Shown here: piece by piece, positions 7,510 to 14,806 of the stretch | How positions within the stretch are numbered: the stretch's first letter is position 1 | Layout: every line of letters begins with the position of its first letter | DNA from: JBBRNH01 sp038230415 | GTDB lineage: Bacteria > Bacteroidota > Bacteroidia > Cytophagales > Spirosomataceae | Length of the DNA stretch: 64,000 bases | NCBI GenBank assembly: GCA_038230415.1 | Contig: JBBRNH010000015.1 | Coordinates: 12,155-76,154, forward strand | Direction of reading: 5' to 3' | The notes under the pieces: model-generated | What the model saw: only the letters and a program-made list of their open reading frames with translations | Told to the model about the DNA's origin: nothing | Databases searched by the model: none | Position numbers and translations under genes: made by a program

Positions 7510-8647
7510 GCGAAGAAAACGAGTACGTCCCCAGAATCGGGTAGTGGTCGGAGTAGGTGACGCTGGTGAGCGTCTCGAAATTGAGCGGATGCAGGGGCGG
7601 GCTATAAAACTGATTGTCAATGCGGATGTAGCCCGGCGGCTTGTTGTAGCTGAACCCAAAGCCCCGCCCGGCATCCTCAAAACTGTTGCGGAGTTTCCGG
7701 CGCAGCCGCTCATACACCACGCTGTACGGGGTTTCGTTGAGATCGCCGGTCACAATCACCGGGTACGGACTAAAGGCTACGTACTCTTCGAGGAGATGCA
7801 CCTCGCGTTGTCGCTCGGCAAAACCATCGCGCAGGGCCACCAGAATACCTTTCGTTTCCTGTTTCACCTCAGCAAGTTCATCCTGTTTGGCAACATTACC
7901 CACCCGAATACCCATCGAATGCAGATGCACGTTGATGACCCGAACGGTGTCTTTATCCAGCGCAATATCAGTCCAGACCAGGCCATTGAACCCGCCCCGG
8001 CTGAATACTTCCTGCCCGGAGCGAATAATGGGGAAGCGCGAAAACGTAGCCACACCCTTAAACCCCACGGCTGGATTACCCTGTCTGAGCCAGGCCATGT
8101 AGGGGTAGCCGAGGCTTTTGAGCCGGGCCGTCATTCTGAAAATCGGGTATTTCGGCGAGTCATAAAACTCCTGAAAACACTTCACATCGGCATCGGCCTT
8201 GATCACCCAGTCGGTCATGCGCTGCACTTTCACCGAGCGGTTTTTGCGGGCCAGAAAATCGAGCAGGTTAAATTCCATCACGTTGTAGCTCAGGATTTTA
8301 AGGTGTCGTTTGCCCGTTTTATCAAAGGCTTCCTGCCCTGGTATAATGGCTGGCGAATGGCGAACGTAGGTCCGGGGCAACAACCAGAATCCCGCCAGCA
8401 GGGCCACCGCCGACAGCAAACTGCGCCAGGGCCGGGTGATGAGCCAGGCCAGCACAAAAACGGCATTGAAGACCCAGGCAACCGGCAGTACAATCAGAAA
8501 CATACTGACCAACCAGTGTTCAAACGGCAAAAAATACAGCAGGGCATATACCAGCAGCGTGTAGAACGCCAGCAAGAGGTTTAGCGACCAGATCACCGAC
8601 CGAAAAAACCAACTCACCGACCGGGCAAAGGAGAACGAAACAGCCAT
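7505..8647 (-). CDS. Membrane-anchored endonuclease/exonuclease/phosphatase-family protein
   Basis: From the ATG at 8645-8647 the product is 380 residues. Three hydrophobic helices occupy about residues 15-90. The EEP (DNase I/sphingomyelinase-like) domain follows, with KILSYNVMEFNLLD at the start, CFQEFYD (metal-binding Glu), GVATFSRFPI, VRVINVHLHSMGI, PVIVTGDLNETPYS (the catalytic N and D) and a terminal TYSDHYPILGTYSF (the catalytic D-H). All key metal-site residues seem present. Such proteins cleave phosphodiesters of nucleic acids or lipids; the substrate is unknown. An upstream ATG at 8677 would add ten residues. Confidence 0.82.
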   Translation of the reverse strand: MAVSFSFARSVSWFFRSVIWSLNLLLAFYTLLVYALLYFLPFEHWLVSMFLIVLPVAWVFNAVFVLAWLITRPWRSLLSAVALLAGFWLLPRTYVRHSPAIIPGQEAFDKTGKRHLKILSYNVMEFNLLDFLARKNRSVKVQRMTDWVIKADADVKCFQEFYDSPKYPIFRMTARLKSLGYPYMAWLRQGNPAVGFKGVATFSRFPIIRSGQEVFSRGGFNGLVWTDIALDKDTVRVINVHLHSMGIRVGNVAKQDELAEVKQETKGILVALRDGFAERQREVHLLEEYVAFSPYPVIVTGDLNETPYSVVYERLRRKLRNSFEDAGRGFGFSYNKPPGYIRIDNQFYSPPLHPLNFETLTSVTYSDHYPILGTYSFSSQ

Positions 8648-8759
8648 CGGACTAAGGTAAACAGGATGGATAATCACTCAAAGAAACGGCTAAATTCTTG
8701 AACGGTGGCTCCGTCACAAGCCCGTTGACAATCCCACCGCCGGGGCTGATGCCGGACTT

Positions 8760-8791
8760 TTTGGGTTTTCGGGGGATTTACGCTACTTTTG
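8760..8791 (+). promoter_or_regulatory. Predicted Bacteroidota-type promoter of rimP-nusA-infB
   Basis: A TTTG (8760-8763) at -33 and TACTTTTG (8784-8791) at -7, 20 nt apart, match the Bacteroidota sigma consensus TTTG-N19-21-TAnnTTTG. Transcription should begin near 8797, leaving a leader of about 65 nt that contains the hairpin at 8824-8850. Confidence 0.6.
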
Positions 8792-8823
8792 CGGGACTTA
8801 GCAAACAAGTTGGTGTTTCGGCG

Positions 8824-8850
8824 AAGGGAGGAGTACTCCCTTTTTTGTTT
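8824..8850 (+). terminator. Terminator-like hairpin in the rimP leader (candidate attenuator)
   Basis: AAGGGAG (8824-8830) pairs with CTCCCTT (8836-8842) around GAGTA and is followed by a T-run (to 8846, then GTTT). It lies between the predicted promoter and the rimP ATG (8862), so it would end transcription before the first gene unless read through. Attenuation of an operon encoding NusA is inferred. Confidence 0.5.
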
Positions 8851-8861
8851 GGTAAAAACCG

Positions 8862-9368
8862 ATGGACGACAAAGCCCGACTTACAGAACTGATTCAGCCG
8901 TTTTTGAACGACGACGAAATCTATATCGTTGATATTCAGGTAGCTGGTCGGCAGGGCGGGCAGTTGAAAGTTACCGTTCTGCTCGATGCCGATGCCGGCA
9001 TCCGAATTGATCAGTGCGCTGGTATCAGTCGGCAATTGGGCAGTTTGATGGACGAACAGAATTTTTTTGGCGAAGACGTGCCGTTTATTCTTGAAGTGTC
9101 GTCGCCGGGGATTGATTTTCCGCTGCAAACGGCGCGGCAGTACCGCCGGAACATCGGGCGGCAGTTGGCCGTGACCCTTACCGACGAGCGAGCAATGCGC
9201 GGTAAACTCGACAGCGTAACCGACGCGGGCATCGTGCTGGATATTGAGCCGCTCCGCAAAACGAGTAAGAAGAAGAAAGAAACACCCGCCGAACCCGAAC
9301 CGAGTGGCCCAACGCCCATCGCCTTCGAGACCATCAAACGGGCGGTTGTTGAAATTGTGTTTAAATAA
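8862..9368 (+). CDS. rimP: Ribosome maturation factor RimP
   Basis: RimP assists late assembly of the 30S subunit. The 168-residue product has the usual two-domain layout: an N-terminal alpha/beta domain (IYIVDIQVAGRQGGQLKVTVLLDADAGI, about residues 22-50, then FILEVSSPGIDFPL) and a C-terminal SH3-like domain (GRQLAVTLTDERAMRGKLDSV...). The C-terminal domain carries a charged insertion of about 20 residues (KTSKKKKETPAEPEPSG) before the last strand. It is the first gene of the widely conserved rimP-nusA-infB cluster. A 35-nt-armed hairpin separates it from nusA. Confidence 0.94.
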   Translation: MDDKARLTELIQPFLNDDEIYIVDIQVAGRQGGQLKVTVLLDADAGIRIDQCAGISRQLGSLMDEQNFFGEDVPFILEVSSPGIDFPLQTARQYRRNIGRQLAVTLTDERAMRGKLDSVTDAGIVLDIEPLRKTSKKKKETPAEPEPSGPTPIAFETIKRAVVEIVFK

Positions 9369-9370
9369 AG

Positions 9371-9457
9371 AAAGTCAAAAGTCACAAGTCAAAGGTCACA
9401 AGTCTGTTGACTTTGGGGAAAAAGACCTGTGACTTTCGACTTGTGACTTTTGACTTT
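9371..9457 (+). repeat. Long hairpin of reiterated AAGTCAAA/GTCACAAGTC words between rimP and nusA
   Basis: Arm 9371-9405 is complementary to 9423-9457 with three mismatches in 35; the loop is 17 nt. Each arm contains several imperfect copies of a word like AAGTCAC/AAGTCAA. It ends in a T-run only 10 nt before the nusA ATG at 9468. It could modulate read-through, mRNA stability or nusA translation. The words resemble the short reiterated heptamers described in cyanobacterial genomes. Confidence 0.6.
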
Positions 9458-9467
9458 TTTTAGAACT

Positions 9468-10712
9468 ATGAGCAGTGCCTTATTGATTGAATCGTTTGCT
9501 GAGTTTGCCCGGTCGAAAAGCATTGACCGGCCCACCATGCTGGCTATTTTGGAAGACGTTTTCCGAACCATGATTCGGAAAAAATACGAGACCGACGAAA
9601 ACTTCGACGTGATTATCAACCCCGAAAGCGGTGACCTCGAAATGTGGCGCACCCGCGAAATTGTGGACGATAATTCGGAAGACATCTGGGATTATGATAA
9701 GATCACCCACACCGAAGCCCGTAAAATTCAGGACGACTTTGAGGTGGGCGAGCAGGTTGCCGAAGAAATCAAGCTCGAAGATTTTGGCCGCCGGATGGTG
9801 CAAACCGCCCGCCAAACCCTGATCCAAAAGGTTAAAGACCTCGAAAAAGAACTCCTGCACCAGAAATATAAAGATCAGGTGGGCGACATTGTGAATGCTG
9901 AGGTCTATCAACTCGTTCGGAACGAGGTAATTCTGGTTGATAACGACAACAACGAACTGAGCCTGCCCCGCACCGAGCAAATCCCGCGTGACCGCTACCC
10001 GAAAGGCGCAATGGTGAAAGCCGTTGTGCACCGGGTTGACATGACCAATGGGTCGCCCAAGATTATACTGTCGCGCACGTCGCCGGTGTTTTTAGAGCGG
10101 CTCTTCGAGGCTGAAATCCCGGAGATTTACGATGGCGTGATTGCTATCCGCAAGATCGTTCGTGAACCCGGCGAACGGGCCAAGGTTGCCGTTGAATCAT
10201 ACGACGACCGGATTGACCCCGTTGGTGCCTGTGTGGGCATGAAAGGCTCGCGGATTCACAGTATTGTGCGGGAATTGGGTAATGAGAACATTGACGTAAT
10301 CAACTTTACCGAAAACCTCGAACTGCTCATCAGCCGCGCCCTAAGCCCGGCCAAGCTCACCTCAATGACGATTGACAAAGAAAACCGGCGCGTATCGGTA
10401 TTTCTGAAACCCGATCAGGTGTCGCTTGCCATTGGCAAGGGTGGGCAAAACATCAAACTGGCGGGCCGGCTGGTGGATATGGAAATTGACGTGTACCGCG
10501 ATAACGAGGGACAGGTGGACGATGAAGACGTGAACTTAGCCGAATTTGGCGACGAGATCGAAGAGTGGATGATTGATGAACTACGCCGGGTTGGTCTCGA
10601 CACGGCCAAGAGTGTGCTGGGGTTGAGCCGCGAAGAACTCATTCGGCGGACGGACTTTGAAGAGGACACCGTTGACGAGATCATGAACATCCTGAAAAAG
10701 GAGTTTGAGTAA
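9468..10712 (+). CDS. nusA: Transcription termination/antitermination factor NusA
   Basis: NusA binds RNA polymerase and nascent RNA and controls pausing, termination and antitermination. The 414-residue product has the NusA N-terminal domain (residues 1 to about 125), an S1 domain (about 130-200; VGDIVNAEVYQLVRNEVILV), two KH domains (GACVGMKGSRIHSIVREL and LAIGKGGQNIKLAGRL) and a short C-terminal helical tail. I chose the ATG at 9468 (MSSALLIESF) because the in-frame start at 9450 lies inside the intergenic hairpin and adds six non-family residues. It is the middle gene of rimP-nusA-infB. Confidence 0.94.
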   Translation: MSSALLIESFAEFARSKSIDRPTMLAILEDVFRTMIRKKYETDENFDVIINPESGDLEMWRTREIVDDNSEDIWDYDKITHTEARKIQDDFEVGEQVAEEIKLEDFGRRMVQTARQTLIQKVKDLEKELLHQKYKDQVGDIVNAEVYQLVRNEVILVDNDNNELSLPRTEQIPRDRYPKGAMVKAVVHRVDMTNGSPKIILSRTSPVFLERLFEAEIPEIYDGVIAIRKIVREPGERAKVAVESYDDRIDPVGACVGMKGSRIHSIVRELGNENIDVINFTENLELLISRALSPAKLTSMTIDKENRRVSVFLKPDQVSLAIGKGGQNIKLAGRLVDMEIDVYRDNEGQVDDEDVNLAEFGDEIEEWMIDELRRVGLDTAKSVLGLSREELIRRTDFEEDTVDEIMNILKKEFE

Positions 10713-10714
10713 AC

Positions 10715-10792
10715 TATGTATGAGTTATGATGTATTGCGTATGATTCTTCACAGAACAGATTGCTACACACTATACATCATAGCTCATACAT
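10715..10792 (+). repeat. Hairpin with reiterated TATGA words between nusA and infB
   Basis: Arm 10716-10735 (ATGTATGAGTTATGATGTAT) pairs with 10773-10792 over 20 bp, the only difference being a G-U wobble. The loop of 37 nt includes a further related word (GCGTATGATT). The hairpin starts 3 nt after the nusA stop and is followed by an A-run, so it is not a classical terminator on this strand. A -7-like TAAATTTG at 10850-10857 downstream might give infB an extra promoter, but its -33 element is poor. Confidence 0.55.
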
Positions 10793-10884
10793 CAAAAAAA
10801 GGGGGATTTTTATTGCCGTTCTCTGTGTTCTATACTAACTAACAATCACTAAATTTGCCTATTACGAATACGAAAACCGACTCT

Positions 10885-13800
10885 ATGGCAGAAGATAAGT
10901 CAATGCGCCTGAGCCAAGTGGCACGAGTTCTCAACGTGGGATTAACCACGGTGGTGAGCCGTCTTGCTGCCAAAGGGATCAAGGTGGAGAGCAACCCAAA
11001 CACCAAGATTAATACCGATCAATTGGGCGTTTTGGAAAAAGAGTTCAGCACGAAGCAACTGCTGAACGACAACCGGAACGGAGCCGAAACGCCCGTTGCC
11101 GCGCCACCGCGTCGTCGGGATGATGACCAGATCGTTCCTTCCCTGCGCGACAAATTCGGGCGGGCAATTGCCGCCGATGCACCGAAGCCTTCTGCCCCCG
11201 CGCCTGACGTGAAGCCAGCCGCCCCGCCCGTTGCTACCCCAGCGGCTCTGCCGGTTGGCCCCAAGATTCTGGGTAAAATTGACCTGAATGCCCGGCCCGG
11301 TACCACATCGTTTAACCCCGAAACGGGCCGAAGCGAGTCTGTTAGGCCGGTCGTCAATCCCGCTCCGGTCGTTCCTGCCTCAGCCCCGGTTGCCGAAAAA
11401 GCCGTTGTGCAAACGCCTGCGCCTGTTGCTGTTAAACCCGTCACTCCCATTGTTGATTCGTCGGCAAAGGCCGACGAACCAGTTTCTAAGCCCGTTCCTG
11501 AGAAACCCGTTCCGTCGGTGTTACCCGCTGCGCCAGTGGTGGCAACGGCTCCGGAAAGTGTGCCAAAACCGGCTGAAGTCAGCAAACCGGATATGCAACC
11601 GGCGGTGGTATCAACCCCGTCGGCTGCGTCGAAGACGACAGATACGCCTATTTCGGCGGCTCGCTCAACAACAGAACCATCACGCCCGGCACAGCAGCTC
11701 CGGTCTGCCAATGCACCCGAAAACCGTTCTGAGCGGCCACGAGATACTCCTGCGTCAGAGCCAAATCAAAAGTCGGCACCAATAGACAGCCAGTCCGCTG
11801 CCGACCTCAAACCTACCGAACCGATTCAGCCCCCTGCCAAAGCAGCCGAAACGCCCGCAGAAGCCGCTCCTGAACCCGAAACGATCCGGGCAACGGGTAG
11901 CCATCAGTTGCAGGGACTGAACGTAATCGGTAAAGTTGATCTGAGTCAGTTCAACCGGCCATCGTCGGGCAATAACTCCCGTGGTCCCGGCGACAAGCGG
12001 CAGCGCATTCGCGGGGGGCGCAACGGAGTCGTTGGTGGCACAAACCAACCGAACCAGCCCAACCAGCAGGGCGGTGCCAATATCCGCAATGACCGGGGGC
12101 CGGGTGGCCCGTCTGACCGGCCCGTTGGTGATCGCGGCCCGCGCCCCGACCGGCCCATTGGCGACCGCAGTACAACCGACCGACCCGTCGGCGACCGGAA
12201 TCAACCCGGTAGCCGCCCACCCGGAACCGGAGATCGTGGTCCGCGTCCAGACCGGCCAGCCGGAGACCGCGCCCAGCCGGGTGGTGGAACAAACTTCCGC
12301 AGTGACCGGCCACTGGGAGACCGGAATCAGCCGGGCAACCGCCCGCCAGGAACGGGTGATCGCGGTCCGCGCACAGACCGGCCAGCCGGAGACCGGAATA
12401 CGACTGACCGGCCCGCTACGGATCGCCCGGCAGGTGGCAACACAACCGGCACCGGCCCGTCAACACCCGGTACTGGTTATCAGGGAGGCAACAACCGGGG
12501 TGGTGGAGGTGGTGGTTACCAGGGGGGTAATAACCGGGGTGGCTCTGCCGGCGGCAACAGCCGGGGTGGTACCGGCAACGCCAACCGGGGTGGCACAGGC
12601 AACAACACCCGGCGCGAAGCCCCGACTGCATCAGACGTTAAAAAGTCCATTCAGGCCACCAACGACCGGATGCGGGGCAATCAGCCCAACCGGGGTGCCG
12701 ACCGACGGAAAGACCGCCGGAATCAGCGCGTTGAAGACCGTCGTTTACTGACTGAACAGGAACAACTTGAGGCCAAGACGCTGAAAGTGACCGAGTTTAT
12801 CTCGGCCAATGACCTGGCTACGTTTATGGAGGTATCGGTAAACGAAGTCATCGCAACGTGTATGAGTCTGGGGATGTTCGTCTCGATCAACCAACGGCTC
12901 GATGCGGAAGCGATTACGGTAATTGCCGACGAATTTGGTTTTGATGTGCAGTTTGTATCTGCCGAAGATGAAACCGAAGCGGCTATCGAAGATACCGCCG
13001 ATGCTCCCGAAACGCTGCAATCCCGCGCGCCGATTGTAACGATCATGGGTCACGTAGATCACGGTAAAACCTCGTTGCTCGACTATATCCGGCGGGCGAA
13101 GGTAGCCGCTGGTGAGGCCGGCGGTATCACTCAACACATTGGTGCATACGGCGTGACCACCCAAGATGGACGGAAAGTAACGTTCTTGGACACGCCGGGC
13201 CACGAAGCCTTTACGGCCATGCGGGCGCGGGGTGCCAAAGTTACCGACGTGGTTATTATTGTGATTGCGGCTGACGACAGCGTGATGCCGCAAACCCGCG
13301 AGGCCATCAACCACGCGCAGGTTGCCGGGGTGCCGATTGTGTTTGCCTTCTCGAAGGTGGATAAAAACGGGGCCAACACCGAGAGAATCCGGGAGTCGCT
13401 GGCTAATATGAACCTCTTAGTCGAAGACTGGGGCGGTAAATATCAGGCGCAGGAAATCTCCTCGAAAACGGGGCTTGGTATTGACGATCTGCTCGAAAAA
13501 GTACTCCTCGAAGCCGAACTGTTAGAACTTAAGGCCAACCCCAATCGCCGGGCAACGGGTACGGTTATCGAAGCCGAACTCGATAAAGGCCGGGGGTACG
13601 TGACGACTGTATTGGTCGAAAACGGAACGCTGAAGCAGGGAGACATCATGCTCGTGGGCGCACACTACGGGCGTATCCGGGCCATGACCGACGACCGGGG
13701 CAACCGCATCAAAGAAGCAGGGCCGGCCACGCCGGTTCAGATTCTGGGCTTGCCGGGCGCACCGCAGGCGGGCGACAAGTTCAACATTATGGAGACTGAC

Positions 13801-14529
13801 CGCGAAGCCCGCGAGATTGCCAACAAACGCGAGCAGCTCCTTCGCGAGCAAACCCTGCGTACCCGTCGGCACATCACGCTCGAAGAAATCGGTCGCCGGA
13901 AAGCCATTGGTACGTTTAAGGAACTGAACGTGATTGTGAAAGGTGACGTAGATGGCTCGGTGGAAGCCCTGTCTGACTCGCTGCTGAAACTCTCAACGCC
14001 CGAAGTTCAGGTCAATATTATTCACAAAGGCGTGGGGCAAATCTCCGAAGCCGACGTAATGCTGGCTTCGGCCTCAGACGCGATTGTGGTGGGCTTTCAG
14101 GTGCGGCCTTCGCCCAATGCCCGCCGACAGGCCGATCAGGAGCAGATCGAGATTCGGATGTACTCGATTATTTACGATGCCATCAACGAAATCCGCGATG
14201 CCATGGAAGGCTTGTTGGCCCCATCGTTCGAGGAAACCGTAACGGGTAACATCGAAGTGCGTGACGTGTTCAAGATCACGAAAGTCGGTACGGTGGCGGG
14301 TTGCTACGTGACGGACGGTTTCGTGAAACGGAACAACAAAATCCGTGTCATCCGCGACTTTATTGTGGTGCATACCGGCGAAATTGACGCGCTCAAACGC
14401 TTCAAAGACGACGTGGCTGAGGTGAAGTTTGGTTACGAATGTGGCCTGAGCATCAAGAACTTCAACGATATTCAGGTTGGCGACGTAATCGAAAGTTTCG
14501 AGATCAAAGAAGTGAAACGGACGCTGTAA
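10885..14529 (+). CDS. infB: Translation initiation factor IF-2 with very long disordered N-terminal region
   Basis: IF-2 is the GTPase that positions fMet-tRNA and joins the subunits. From the ATG at 10885 (MAEDKSMRLSQVARVLNVG) the product is 1214 residues, longer than most homologues. Layout: IF2_N helix (1-60), a Pro/Ala/Val-rich segment (about 70-350), a Gly/Arg/Asp/Asn-rich segment with repeated GDR, DRPxGDR and GGNNRGG units (about 400-590), a second IF2_N domain (about 625-700), the G domain from about 716 (GHVDHGKTS, DTPGHEAF, SKVDKNG) and the C-terminal beta-barrel and C1/C2 domains. A TTG start at 10855 is rejected because it falls in a possible promoter -7 element. Confidence 0.93.
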   Translation: MAEDKSMRLSQVARVLNVGLTTVVSRLAAKGIKVESNPNTKINTDQLGVLEKEFSTKQLLNDNRNGAETPVAAPPRRRDDDQIVPSLRDKFGRAIAADAPKPSAPAPDVKPAAPPVATPAALPVGPKILGKIDLNARPGTTSFNPETGRSESVRPVVNPAPVVPASAPVAEKAVVQTPAPVAVKPVTPIVDSSAKADEPVSKPVPEKPVPSVLPAAPVVATAPESVPKPAEVSKPDMQPAVVSTPSAASKTTDTPISAARSTTEPSRPAQQLRSANAPENRSERPRDTPASEPNQKSAPIDSQSAADLKPTEPIQPPAKAAETPAEAAPEPETIRATGSHQLQGLNVIGKVDLSQFNRPSSGNNSRGPGDKRQRIRGGRNGVVGGTNQPNQPNQQGGANIRNDRGPGGPSDRPVGDRGPRPDRPIGDRSTTDRPVGDRNQPGSRPPGTGDRGPRPDRPAGDRAQPGGGTNFRSDRPLGDRNQPGNRPPGTGDRGPRTDRPAGDRNTTDRPATDRPAGGNTTGTGPSTPGTGYQGGNNRGGGGGGYQGGNNRGGSAGGNSRGGTGNANRGGTGNNTRREAPTASDVKKSIQATNDRMRGNQPNRGADRRKDRRNQRVEDRRLLTEQEQLEAKTLKVTEFISANDLATFMEVSVNEVIATCMSLGMFVSINQRLDAEAITVIADEFGFDVQFVSAEDETEAAIEDTADAPETLQSRAPIVTIMGHVDHGKTSLLDYIRRAKVAAGEAGGITQHIGAYGVTTQDGRKVTFLDTPGHEAFTAMRARGAKVTDVVIIVIAADDSVMPQTREAINHAQVAGVPIVFAFSKVDKNGANTERIRESLANMNLLVEDWGGKYQAQEISSKTGLGIDDLLEKVLLEAELLELKANPNRRATGTVIEAELDKGRGYVTTVLVENGTLKQGDIMLVGAHYGRIRAMTDDRGNRIKEAGPATPVQILGLPGAPQAGDKFNIMETDREAREIANKREQLLREQTLRTRRHITLEEIGRRKAIGTFKELNVIVKGDVDGSVEALSDSLLKLSTPEVQVNIIHKGVGQISEADVMLASASDAIVVGFQVRPSPNARRQADQEQIEIRMYSIIYDAINEIRDAMEGLLAPSFEETVTGNIEVRDVFKITKVGTVAGCYVTDGFVKRNNKIRVIRDFIVVHTGEIDALKRFKDDVAEVKFGYECGLSIKNFNDIQVGDVIESFEIKEVKRTL

Positions 14530-14573
14530 ACGCAGTAGCATCCGGCCCGGCAGCCGGGAAAAGTGACACAAAA

Positions 14574-14612
14574 CGCCCCCGTTGGTTGAGAACTGACGGG
14601 GGCGCTTTCGTG
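14574..14612 (+). terminator. Rho-independent terminator of infB
   Basis: CGCCCCCGT (14574-14582) pairs with ACGGGGGCG (14596-14604), preceded by an A-run and followed by CTTTCGTGTT. It lies 45 nt after the infB stop and closes the rimP-nusA-infB transcript. Confidence 0.75.
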
Positions 14613-14623
14613 TTGATTCGCTT

Positions 14624-14806
14624 TCAAATAACATCCGTTTGTCGTACTTTTTCTGAAAGATAAACGAGTATAACAACCGTCGAAGAACCCGTCTGATTGC
14701 CGCCGGTAAGTTTCCAGCCCGATACCAAACAGCCAATGTTCACTTCATTTTGCAGAGACACCGTCATTTTGCTGCTCGGCGAATCAATGGTATAAAATTG
14801 TGTCAA
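14624..14806 (-). CDS. Possible small ORF coupled to the glycosidase-like gene
   Basis: A 60-residue ORF whose ATG overlaps the stop of the upstream gene by 4 nt (ATGA), an arrangement typical of translational coupling. The product has a run of beta-like alternation (KMTVSLQNEVNIGCLVSGWKL, STVVILVYLSEK) but no signal peptide or known domain. It might be a real small protein or the stranded end of a longer ancestral C-terminus of the neighbouring gene. Support is only the overlap and ordinary codon use. Confidence 0.3.
   Translation of the reverse strand: MTQFYTIDSPSSKMTVSLQNEVNIGCLVSGWKLTGGNQTGSSTVVILVYLSEKVRQTDVI

Noticed and set aside
7502..8584. 360-codon plus-strand open frame
   Set aside because: Antisense shadow of the EEP-family gene, which has intact catalytic motifs on the minus strand.
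9371..9457. Possible CRISPR-like or tandem-repeat array
   Set aside because: The repeats are short, imperfect and arranged as one palindrome without unique spacers; no cas genes are seen.
9450..9467. Upstream ATG for nusA
   Set aside because: It lies inside the intergenic hairpin and adds residues not found in NusA; the ATG at 9468 fits the family.
10855..10884. Upstream TTG start for infB
   Set aside because: The TTG belongs to a TAnnTTTG-like element, and the family N-terminus begins at the ATG at 10885.
11981..12751. 256-codon open frame overlapping infB in another frame
   Set aside because: Produced by the low-complexity repeats of the infB N-terminal region.
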